Positions 38,501-50,500 of a stretch of DNA of 64,000 bases are shown in pieces; position 1 is the stretch's first letter, and every line of letters begins with the position of its first letter. This DNA comes from Amia ocellicauda (taxonomy: Eukaryota > Chordata > Actinopteri > Amiiformes > Amiidae), in NCBI RefSeq assembly GCF_036373705.1, contig NC_089853.1, positions 637,001 to 701,000 on the forward strand, in the 5' to 3' direction. The position numbers and the translations under genes were made by a program. The notes under the pieces were generated by a model that saw nothing but the letters and a program-made list of their open reading frames with translations, did not search any database and was not told where the DNA came from.

Positions 38501-41500
38501 GTTTGCTGCAGGGAGAGAATGTGAAGCAAAGCGTCACTCAATGCACCTGCAGACCACACACCCGGGAGTCTGTGAGAGTGACAATAACTGACAGAAACAC
38601 GGCTTCCTCACCCCCAGGAAGAGCTTGATGGCCTTGGAGCAGGTGGTGCCTGTGGTGCCACAGGGGATATTCTCAGTGATCACTCTGAAGGAGCCACTGT
38701 CCGGGTCGCTGCTGCAGTAGTCCTGCACACAGGGAGGCAGGGGAGGAGAGGAGAGGAGGTGAGAAACACAGCCGCCTCTTGCTGGGCAGTGTCTGGGCAG
38801 CTGCACACACTTGCAGGCTTCAGATATGAAGATTTTTGTGCCACTGGGCTTTTACAAGAAGACCTTTGTAAGTTAGTGTTTGTACCGTGCAGGTCATCTT
38901 GGATAAAGACACCTGTTAAGTTATTTAATGATTATAAAAATATAATATGATTATATTCCTGTCTTTCAGAGACCCGGCTGTGGAATTGAAGGAAGTTTTA
39001 ATTTACAAAGATACAGGCCCAGTCAGCAGCAGCTGAGCTCATCTCCTCGCCCCATCCGCTGGGTACCTGACTGAGGGTGTATTCACAGTCCCCATCGAAG
39101 CTGAACCTCTTCCCATCAAAGCTGATGAAGTGCCCGTCTCCGTAGATGGCACAGGAGCCCTGGCACTGCGTCTCTGTGCACTGCCACTTCCTGTCACTGC
39201 AGGTGCTGGAAGGAGAGAGTGGAGTCACAACTGGCCATGATCAGAGCCATGGCAATGGAGACTGGAGATGCTCTGAGAACAGCACCTTGCTCTGGTTTTA
39301 GGTCACACAGACATTTTGTGGCAGAAGGGGCTGGATACCCATGAAGACTTGTTGTTTGATCCCCATTTGCAAAGGCCTCAGAGGACAGTTGGCAGCTCAC
39401 AGCTCAGCAGCATGGGGAAAAGGCCGCTTCACAGCTGTCCAACAGCACAGGTTTATGGTTAAGAACCTACCAGGTGTTGCAGCCGACCTGGATCTTGTCC
39501 CCGGGCTTGTAGTCCATCCTGTTGTGGACGCAGGGACACAGGGAGGCGGAGACACAGCGTCCGCGCCCATTGGACACCAGGCCCTCTGGACACACACAGC
39601 CCGAGACACACTGGCTGCTGAACTGTAGGGGCACAGGACAGGGTTAGCCCACTGGCTGGCTGGCTGGAGGTGTGGCACCACACAGAGACACGAGGAGAGG
39701 CGTGTACAGGCAGGGCAGTGTGTGTACAGGGTGACAGTGAAGTATGTGTATAGGGTGACAGTGAAGTATGTGTACATGGTGACAGAGCAGTGTGTGTACA
39801 GGGTGACAGTGTGAACTCACACAGTCGGTGTCTAGAGTCTGGCAGCTCTTCTGGCACTCGGACCCAGGGGAGCCTGGCTGCACCTTGGAGCAGTCCAGGA
39901 AGGACATGGGCTTCTTACACACTGCAGGACAGAGGGCAGGGTCAGAGGCTCCTCATTTTCTATCCACTTCTACCAGCTGGTTTACCTTTCTGTCGCCCAG
40001 AATAAAACCTTAGAGCTGTGTTTACATTAAGTGCTATTAAGTTTATAGGCTCCCTTCATGGGATTCTATCACGTAAATGTGCTACTTGCTAAACAGTCTT
40101 TACATGACCATGATACAGTTGATACTTGTCAGTTTGTGAAAAACAGAAACAAACCATAACACTGACCTGGTTCTCTAGGTACGTTCCCAACACACTGCAG
40201 ACTTCCTCTTTTGCACATGCTGAAACAAGTAGTAAATATAGATTAAACTCTAGTGTTTCCAACTCTTTGTCCATGAAGGATCTGTAGTATCCATTAAAAC
40301 CTACGGGACAGAGAGTCGCTGACACTTTGCCTCAGCATGACTGTCAGACACTTACCAGGGCGTGCCGTTCCTGGTGATCGTCTCCCCGGCTGGCACCACC
40401 ACCCCCTCACTGTAGCACGGGCACTGGCTGAGCGGGACGCACTTGGCCTCCTCGTCCATGTATGTCCCCTTGGCACAGCCACAGCCATCCACAGGCACAA
40501 ACTGGACCTGGCAGGTGTGGTCCGGCTCGCTGAGGGATCGGCAGGTGCGCTGGCAGGTGGTCATGCTGTACCCATAGACCAGGGTCTTGGGGCAACTGCT
40601 GGAGTATTTGGCTGAGGGGTGGGAGAAGCAGGGTTTCAGCACGAACACCTTCAGTTCACTGTCCCTGAAACCCCACAAGCTTCTGACAGCTGAAGACACC
40701 TACTGCAGATACTGGATCTCCAGCCGTCCAGTGTGATGCCCTTCGCAGCGCAGGCGTGGACATAGGAGGAGACGACAGCGCACATGCAGTCCTCGCTCTT
40801 TTCACAGTTGCAGCTGTCATACAGGCAGTTCTGGGGAGAGCACAGAGAGGCGTGAGCGGCCAGGGTGGATTTGTGTCTCTCAGTGAATAACAAGTGAATG
40901 TATGTGCTGCCACAGGCAGACGCTCCAATACCGCTTCGTAGGCCGGAGGCGGGATGGTGGCGTGGCAGCCAGCGAAGGGCCCGGTGGGGCTGGACAGCAG
41001 GGAGCACCAGTGCTTGGCAAATTGCTCTGTGACAGGAGAGAGAGAAGCTGAGTGAGAGACATCGGCACACGGAGAGAAAGATCACCGGGCCTGCTGACAG
41101 ATGCCCTGCTGAGCCACAGCAAAGCTTTGGTGCTGGAGGAACCTCTGGTGTAGATTTTAACCACTGAGACAATAGGGACTCATTTATTATCCTGTCTGAC
41201 CACTGAGGCCAGTGTTTGTGATGCAGCACTGGCAGCGGATGGCTCCGTCAGCAGGGCAGTTGAATCTTGGCTGCCCTTGGCTGCCATACAGAAGGGCACA
41301 AGGCAGGAGGTTCGAGCCCCAGTGCAGAGCTGCAGAGGGATCTCTCACCATTCTCCGCACTGAGACTGCAGGGGTTCTGCAGGCTGTCTGTCACATCTGG
41401 GCAGCTGGCTCTGCTCTTCCAGGTGTTGGCGAAGGCTGCAGCCGTTCCCTCCACTACCCCCCCCTGGGCCTTGAAATCGTCAGTCTGGACGTCATTGAAA

Positions 41501-44500
41501 TCCCCACAGAGACCTGGGACACACGGCACAGAGACACTGTCAGGGGCTGAGGGGGGAGAAGAGAGAGGGAGGGAGAGACAGAGAGGGACAGTTGTGGGAT
41601 GGAGGGGAGGGAGTGGTGATATGGGGATAAGTAACAGAAAAGAGGGAGAAATTAAAGAGAAGGAGGAAGTGGGAATGGAGAGAAAGAAGAAGAGAGAAAT
41701 GGGATGAAAAGAAGGAGGAAGGGACAGTGTTGTCAACAGTAGGCAAAGGGTGCCTGAACTCGGGGTGTCTGTTCAGCCTGCATCAGAGGAGAGGAGCTGC
41801 TCACCGCAGGTGTGGCCCTTGTACACTGGGTCTGCCGTCACGTACAGCTGCATGAGTGGAGACAGCTGGACCTGCAGCTGCAGCCCGAACGAGGTGTGGA
41901 CCACCGTGTAGAAGGAGGATGGGCTGAAGATGGTGAAGTTATCTGAGGGGAGCACAGACAGACAGAAAGATCAGCACACTGACAGACTGGAGAGGTTCAC
42001 ACATGTCCTGAGTAGGAACATCAGTGCTAATGAGCCACAGCCATCTTCACAGTACAGTGCATTCCAGTGGCTGCTGTGGCTCCACTGCTTTTGTACACAT
42101 CTAAGGATGCAAATCTATGTAAATGGAAGCAGGTGTGTAAAGCATTAATTCATTGCTTGCTGCTTCCCTCTCATTTAAAACAGTCGTGGAAACCAAGCAG
42201 CAGATCATTTGGAGCTGGAAAGTGAAGAACACTTTTCTACACAAAGCTTTCATGTCTCTCCTGGAATGACTTGCAATATATTTATTTATTTTGAGTAATC
42301 TGGTGTTTTCTCTTGTTTTAGTTTTTTAAAGGACGGTTTTATATGTTGGACTCTTACCGGTAGTGAGGGGGAGCTGGGAGAGGAGCCCGTTGATGAACAC
42401 ATTCCCATAGGAGTTCACCAGCAGCACCTGCAGAGAGGAGACAATAAATTGAGCGTGAGCCCATGGCCCCCCAGCCCGCTCCTTGTTGGGCCCCTGGAGG
42501 CCACACTTGGGTCTTTGGCAGCAGCAGCCAGTGTCATTATTATATGGATCGCATTGCAAGTTCACTGTCCAGGAGCTGAACAGGGAGCAGAGTATCGCTG
42601 CAGGAGGTCAGTGACCTCTGTGCCAGAACACGCCCCCCACTGCGAGAACCTGGAGCCCCAGCGCTGCTGCCAGTAAAATGAGCAAATCATATGTTTTCAA
42701 TTAGTTTTTAGGTATGATGAACTGGCCGCTCCGCATTACTGACCGTGGCCACAGGAGGATGGACACAACCTACCGTCCTCCTGCCCTTGATGGACAGGGT
42801 GACCGACTTCAGGCAGGTCTCTGTCTCCGTCAGCCCACAGCGCAGAATCTCCACCGCCACAGTGAACTGGCTGCTATGGCAGTCCTGGAAAACAGCCCAG
42901 AGAAACGGTTTAATTATGGAGACAGAATGAGTGGAGGGAGGGAGAGAGAAGGAGAAAGATGGAGAGGGATGGAGAGGGAGGGAGTCACAATTTAAGGCTC
43001 CATTACACTGAGTGTTGTGTAACAGCTTGACTCTAACTGCATTTCATCTGAGACCAAGCTCAGGGATCCATCACAGTCCCTGATCACCTTGGAGAGGACG
43101 TAGGAGCAGTCTCCATGGAAGGGGAAGCGTTTCCCATCATAGGAGGTGATGTGGGAGCCTCCCTCTACAGAGCAGGTCCCCGGGCAGTCCAGCTCTTGGC
43201 AGCTCCACTGGCCTCCAGCGCAGGTGCTGCACAGACAGACGGACAGATGGACAGACAGTCAGGTCCTGGGCAGCGGTCAGACATGGCTCTGTGTGAGCTG
43301 TGCAGCAGGGAGGCGCGGTGTGTGTCGGGCCGTACCAGATGCGGCAGGCGCTGGAGTGGGACTGGCCCGGGGAGAAAGCCATGCCATTGTGGGAGCAGGG
43401 GCACTGCAGCAGCGGCACGCAGCCCTTATCGGTGATGTCGTCCAGCACAGTGCCTGTCAGAGAGGAGACGGGCAGCAGTGAGTCCCTGTTGAGCACTAAT
43501 AATATCTGCTGCAGATGAGGTTTAAAGTGATCCACCGCTAAGTATCAATATGTTGTGCATGAGAGAGAGAGTGTATGTGTGTGAGAGACAGATTGTTTGT
43601 GTACCTGGGGGGCAGAAGCAGCCACTGCGGCACTCCTTGGTGCAGATGTGTGCGGCGCTGGGGTTGGAGCAGGTGGCCGGGCAGGAGCTGCCACACTCTT
43701 TGTACAGCTGGTTCTGAGGACACTTCCTCTCTGTGGAGACAGTCGAGCCGAGGGGGGGCTGAGTGGACAGGCTTGCAGATACAGCTGACATCTGGCACTG
43801 AATGAGGCTGGTCTGTCACTGACTGTGTAACGGCTTTACAGTTACAGTAGATGTGTTTTGCTCTGGAATAGAAGACAGACTCACGGCAGAAGTCGGGAGT
43901 TCTCCAGTTCTCGGGCTGTCCCCCAGCGTGGGCGCACTGCCGGGAGTACTCGGCCATGGTGCTGCACAGGCACTGGACGTGGCTCTCCTGCGCACACTCA
44001 CACATGTCCTGCTCGCAGGCCTGCGCAAACGCAGCCACAGACACCAGTCCTGCGCAGGAGACGAAGGCTGGGCTGGACAGCACCTGCTCACAGACAACTC
44101 TCTGCAAACACACAAGAGACACACAGACGCACACACACAGAAACACTGTCACAGGTAGGCAGCTCAGTAGGTCAGCTGGCTCCCCTGCAGCCACACTGCA
44201 GTGTCTGAGGCAGGGCAGTCAGTCAGCCCTACAGGGACTCGGGCTCTCCACCACCAGAATCAAACACACTCCAATGACACAGGAACCACAGGAGAGGATT
44301 GAAGTCATGCAATGTAGCGGAAACACCAGGACTGACTTCCTCTAATCTCCTAACAACACACACACACACACACACACACACAGGGACCAGCTCACCGCCT
44401 CAGCACAGTCGTCCTTCTTGGGGACAGGAGCCGGGTCTTCACAGAGCTCTGTTGGCCCGTCCAGTTTCTGCAGGTTACCGAACTGCAGGGGGCTGACCGT

Positions 44501-47500
44501 CACACCTGGACACACAGAGCTGAGGTCACTGTGCTGAAACAGCAGGTAACCAGAGAGAGACAGAGAGACAGAGCGTGTGTCTTCACATGGGCCTGTGTTT
44601 GGCTTCTGTCCACCCACCGGTGTCGGTGACTCTGTCGTTGTCCTGGATGCCATTGAAGTCTCCACACAGCCCGCAGGTCTGGTTCATGTACTTGTCATCA
44701 ATCTCCACCTGCAGTTCAGAATGGGAAAAACAAGACATTTTTGAGAAAAAGCATTTGTGGTAAAACCTTAGCATATCCTTCACTATTGACTTAATGTCAA
44801 ACTTGCATTTTAAAACACAAAGTTCACGTTAATCAGAGGCTGAGATTAAAGCAGCTGGAGTCAGAGCTGGTAAAGGAGAGGGGAAGCAGAGAGCTGGGTT
44901 TGTGCCTGACGGGACTCTGACAGTGCAGCGTGGGACAGACAGGATTCTGACAGTGCAGTGTGGGTCAGACGAGACTCTGACAAGACCCTGATGTGACTCT
45001 GCGTACCGAGAGAGAGTTGTCATCCTTCCACTGCAGCTCCAGCCCCAACCTGGCGGTGACCTTCAGGGTATCTCCACTCTTCTCAACTAGAATCCCAGCC
45101 TGGATAAACGGCAGCAGCACCCTGACACACACAGAGATACAGGTCAGAACCACACAGACACACACAGGGGTACAGGTCAGAACCACACAGACACACACTG
45201 TATCATGAGGTATTGTGATCAAACATACATTTGAATAAGGAATATACATGAAGAAATATATTTGTTTAATTAATATATTCACCAATACAAGAATCTGCAT
45301 CTGTATTTTGTAACAATGGGGAAAATCCCTGATGTCTTCCACGATACATCTGTGTGTGTGTTTCAAAATAATATAAAGTATTATATACTCAGCCAAAAAA
45401 GAAATGTCCCTTTTTCAGGATATTGTATTTTAAAGATAATTTTGTAAAAATCCAAATAACTTTACAGATCTTTATTGTAAAGGGTTTAAACAATGTTTTC
45501 CATGCTTGTTCTATTAACCATAAACAATTAATGAACATGCACCTGTGGAACGGTCGTTAAGACAGACGGTAAGCAATTAAGGTCACAGTTATAAAAACTT
45601 AGGACACTAAAGAGACCTTTCTACTGACTCTAGAAAAACACCAAAAGAAAGATGCCCAGGGTCCCTGCTCATCTGCGTGAATGTGCCTTAGGCATGCTGC
45701 AAGAAGACATGAGCACTGCAGATGTGGCCAGGGCAATAAATTGCAATGTCCGTACTGTGAGACGCCAAAGACAGCGCTACAGGGAGACAGGAAGGACAGC
45801 TGATCGTCCTCGCAGTGGCAGACCACGTGTAATAACATCTGCACAGGATCGGTACATCCGAATATCACACCTGTGGGACAGGTACAGGATGCAACAACAA
45901 CTGGCTGAACTGAGGGGTTGTAGTCCTGTTGTAAGGCAGGTCCTTACCAGACATCACCGGCAACAACGTCGCCTATGGGCACAAACCCACCTTCGTGTAG
46001 GACAGGAATGTCAGTGTTATGCCATGGCCAGCGAAGAGCCCGGATCTCAATCTCATTGAGCACGTCTGGGACCTGTTGGATTGGAGGGTGAGGGCTAGGG
46101 CCATTCCCCCCAGAAATGTCCGGGAACTTGCAAGTGCATTGGTGGAAAAGTGGGGTAACATCTCACAACAAGAACTGGCAAATCTGGTGCAGTCCATGAG
46201 CAGGAGATGCTGCAGTACTTAATGCAGATGGTGGCCACACCAGATACTGACTTACTTTTGATTTTGACCCCCTTTGTTCAGGGACACATTATTCAATATC
46301 TGTTAGTCACATGTCTGTGAAACATAAGAACATAAAAACATAAGAAAGTTTACAAACAAGAGGAGGCCATTCAACCCATCATTCTTATTTGGTGTCCATT
46401 ATAATCAGAGTGATCCTAGGATCCTATCCAGTCTATTTTGATATGTTCGCAAATTTTCAGCTTCAGCCACATCGCTGGGGAGTTTGTTCCAGATTGTGAC
46501 GCCTCTCTGTGTGAAGAAGTGTCTCCTGTTTTCTGTTTTGAATGCCTTGAAGCCCAATTTCCATTTGTGTCCCGGGTGCGTGTGTCCCTGCTGATCTGGA
46601 AAAGCTCCTCTGGTTTGATGTGGTCGATGCCTTTCATGATTTTGAAGACTTGGATCAAGTCCCCACGTAGTCTCCTCTGTTCCAGGGTGAAAAGGTTCAG
46701 TTCCTCAGTCTCTCAGTAGGACATTCCCTTCAGACCTGGAATAAGCCAGCTTGCTCTCCTCTGAACTGCCTCTAGAGCAGCGATATCTTTCTTGAAGTGT
46801 GGATCCCAGAACTGTCCACAGTATCCAGATGAGCTCTAACTAGTGCATTGTACAGTCTGAACATCACTGCCCTTGTTCTCAATTCTACACTTTTGACAAT
46901 ATACCATAACATTCGGTGTGCCTTTTTTATTGCTTCCCCACATTGTTTGGATGGAGAAAGTGAGGAGTCCACATAGACTCCTAGGTCTTTCTCATGCAAT
47001 ACTTCATCTAGTTCTATTCCTCCCATAGTGTAATTATAGTGGACATTTTTGTTACCTGCATGTAATACCTTGCACTTGTCCAAATTGAATTTCATTTGCC
47101 AGGTGTCGCCCACAACTGAATATTATCTAAGTCCCTTTGAATAGCCTGTGCTGCTGAGATTGTATCTGCTGAGCCACCTATTTTAGTATCATCTGCAAAT
47201 TTGACAAGTTTTCTAACTATCCCAGAGTCCAGATCACTAATATAGATTAGAAAAAGCAAAGGCCCTAGTACTGATCCCTGTGGAACTCCACTAACAACCT
47301 CCCTCCAGTTAGAAGCGACTCCTCTAATCGACACCATCTGTTTCCTATACATCAACCAGTTAATAATCCATCTACTTACATTACCCTGAATGCCTACAGC
47401 TCCCAATTTGAGGATCAGTCTTTGGTGTGGAACCTTATCAAAAGCTTTTTGAAAATCTAAGTATATCATATCATATGCTTTCACATCTACAGCTGCAGTT

Positions 47501-50500
47501 GCATGTTCGAAAAACTCCAATAAATCAGTAAGACGTGATCTGCCTCGTCTAAACCCATGTTGACTATCTCCAAGAATATGGTTTTCATTGAGATGCTCCT
47601 CTACTTTCTGTCTAATAATTTTTTCCAACATTTTACAGGTGATGCAGGTGAGACTGATTGGTCTGTAATTTCCTGGCTCAGTTTTGTCCCCTTTCTTGTG
47701 GATTGGTTTGACATTTGCTGTCTTCCAGTCATTTGGCACATCCCCTGTTCTACGTGTCATTTGGAATACTTGAGTTAGCGGCCTATAAATAATAAGTATA
47801 AGTACTGTTGGAAATATCCCATCTAGCCCAGGTGATTTGTTTGTTTTTAATGCTGCTAGTCCTTTTAGTACCTCCTCATTTATCCTGATCTCTCTTAGGG
47901 TTTGACTGGACTGATTGTTAACCTGTGGGATGTCATCAGTTTTTTCTTTTGTAATAACCTCTGTGAAATACTCATTTAGAACATTTGCCACATTTTGTTC
48001 GTTTTCCAAGATACTTCCATTTTTGCCCTTTATCTGTTTCACTTCCTCCTTTATTGACCTCTTGCTGTTGTAATACTGAAAAAAGCTCTTTGCATTAGTT
48101 TTAGCTCCAAGAGCTACATTTCTTTCTTTTTCCCTCTTTGCTTTACTGATACCTTTCTTAAGGTCTCCTTGCAGCTCAACATATTCTATGTATTTTGTTT
48201 AGTCTCCATCCCTTTTGTATGCGCTATACAACATTTTATTTCTCTTGATATTTTTTTGCATACCTCTATTCAACCATTTTGGCCAGTGTTTTTGGTCCTC
48301 AATTTGCTAAGTTTTGGTACAAATTTGTCCTGAGCCTCAAGTAGTATATTCTTAAAATATACCCATCCATTTTCAACTGACTCTGTATCCAATGTGCTCC
48401 AGTCTACCTCTTCTAAGTGCCTCTTCATACCTTCAAGGTTTGCTTTTCTAAAATTGTAGAGCATTGTTTTACTTGGTCCTTGTTTTTTGAAAGAATGCCT
48501 CAAAGCTAACCATATTGTGATCACAATTTGCCATTGGTTCTCTAACTACTGTCCCTCTGACTCTATCTTGGTCATTTGAAAAGATCAAGTCAATACATGC
48601 ACTCTCCCTGGTTGGTTCCCTGACAAATTGAGTTAGAAATCAGTCATTTACCATCTCAACCATTTCTATTTCTGCTTCTGTAGTCCCCACTGGGCTTTCC
48701 CAGTCTATGTTTGGGAAATTTAAGTCCCCCATTATAATAGCCACATCCTTGCTACATGCAAGTGTCCTGATTACACTGTACAATGCAACATCTTGCTGAG
48801 TATCTGAGTTGGGTGGTCTGTAACACACTCCTACCACTAATCCGCCGGATCTCTTGTTCAAAAGTTGAACCCACAAAGATTCTGTTCTGTTACTGGGATC
48901 TAATTTGAGTTCTTCTGCCTCAATGTCATTTCTGACATATAATGCTACCCCACCCCCTCTTCGATTTTGCCTGTCTCTCCTAAACTGTGTGTACCCTTTC
49001 AACTTGTATTCATCCCCATCATTTTCTGTAAGCCATGTTTCCATCACGCCTACAACATCATAGTCACCCACCAGCACTGTGGCTTCTAGGTCTAACATCT
49101 TGTTCCTGATACTCCTGGCATTGAGGTACAAACATTTCAGGACTTTCCTACTAGCAGTTTCCCTTGGTTTTCTTTCCTTAGAGGAACATCTCCCATTGTC
49201 AGAGCTCCCTGCTCCCCTGGTCCCTAGTTTAAAAGATTCTCAATTTCACTGCACATACGCTCTCCCAATGCATGTTTGTACAGGTCCCATCTATCCCAGA
49301 AGAAAGAGCAATGCTCCATAAACCTAAAACCCTCTTCCCTACACCAGGATTTCAACCACGTTACACTTTCTAATCTCAGCCTGTCTCCCTGGCCTGGCAC
49401 GTGGTACCGGAAGTATTTCAGAGAAAACTACCGTGGACGTTCTGCTCTTTAGTTTCTTTCCTAACTCTTTAAATCTGTCCTACCTTTTCCTATGTAATTG
49501 GTTCCAATGTGGACCATAACCACTTGTTCAGTTCATGTCTTAGTTGTTTAATCTTTTTATGTTCATGCAAACATTTACACATGTTAAGTTTGCTGAAAAT
49601 AAAAGCAGTTGAAAGTCAGGGGATGTTTCTTTTTATGCTGAGTATATAATAATAAAGTGTGTAACAGAGTGTAACAGAGTGTGTGCAGAGCAGCGCGGTG
49701 TTTGTGTGGGAGACTCACGCCTGCCCGTTGACCAGGACGCCGTCCTGGCGCAGCCTCAGCACGGTGCCGTCCAGCTTGGCGGTGACGAGGTGGATGACGG
49801 CGGCGCTGCGGCGCAGCTGGATGTTGAAGTCCTCATAGGCGGCGCGGCAGTGGGAGGCCAGCACGTAGTTACAGGAGCCTGGTAACTGGAACAGCTCCCC
49901 GTCAAACATGCGGTAGTGCTGCGCCCCCCAGGTACTGCACATGCGCTGCGGACGAGCTGCACAAACACACACACACACAGGTCACACACCTGGGCTGGGT
50001 CTGCACTGACACACTGGACTGGTACACACACACACACACCTGGGGTGGAGTGGAGTCACTCACTCACTCAGAGAACCACGTGACTGCACTTTGCCATGCA
50101 TAACTGTAGAGGACTGAACATGAACTCAGGCTGTGGTTTTCTCAGGGGTGGAACAATGTGTCCAAACCAATCGAGTTCATTCAAGACTTCATACCAACTC
50201 CTCAGAGGCCTGGACACACCCTCAGTCATCCACACTGCCCTGGGTAACATCCCAAGAGGACCCCCGGCCTCCACGCAAACCACAGCCCAGGCCCTTCACA
50301 GCTTCCCTTGGACAGTGCTCATATCATCTGTAGGGCACTGTAAGCACACTCAGCTGAGCTCCTCAGAGCCATCACTATCCACCACATCATCTCTGCAACG
50401 CCAGCATCTCATCCCAACCCACCCCTCAGGGAAGGGGCTGCAGCTGCCACTCACCCAGGACAGTGGGCAGGACCTCCACAGTGGGGATCACGGCAACATT

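Larger units (their letters stand above)
46320..49526 (-). mobile_element. CR1-like LINE (3.2 kb) nested in the Tc1 element
   Basis: Minus-strand element. Its 3' end is at the low coordinate (ACATAAGAACATAAAAACAT, tail repeat typical of CR1-clade LINEs of basal ray-finned fish), and its 5' end near 49526 lies in ORF1-like sequence shared with 7691-7860. It includes an endonuclease and reverse transcriptase in separate frames. It is 5' truncated relative to a full CR1 because most of ORF1 is missing. Confidence 0.88.
45386..49645 (+). mobile_element. Tc1-like DNA transposon in mucin intron 3, split by a nested CR1 LINE
   Basis: The left end TACTCAGCCAAAAAAGAAAT and the right end (reverse complement TACTCAGCATAAAAAGAAAC) are matching inverted termini, flanked by TA/AT-rich sequence. 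The left part runs to about 46319 and the right part resumes near 49526 with ACTTGTTCAGTTCATGTCTT. Reading across that gap restores the continuous 3' sequence known from fish Tc1-like elements (GTCTGTG / ACTTGTTCAG). So the LINE inserted after the transposon had landed in the intron. The transposase is defective. Confidence 0.85.

Noticed and set aside
40089..40325. Minus-strand open frame between mucin exons 17 and 18
   Set aside because: Intron read-through. Including it would break the phase between exons 17, 18 and 19.
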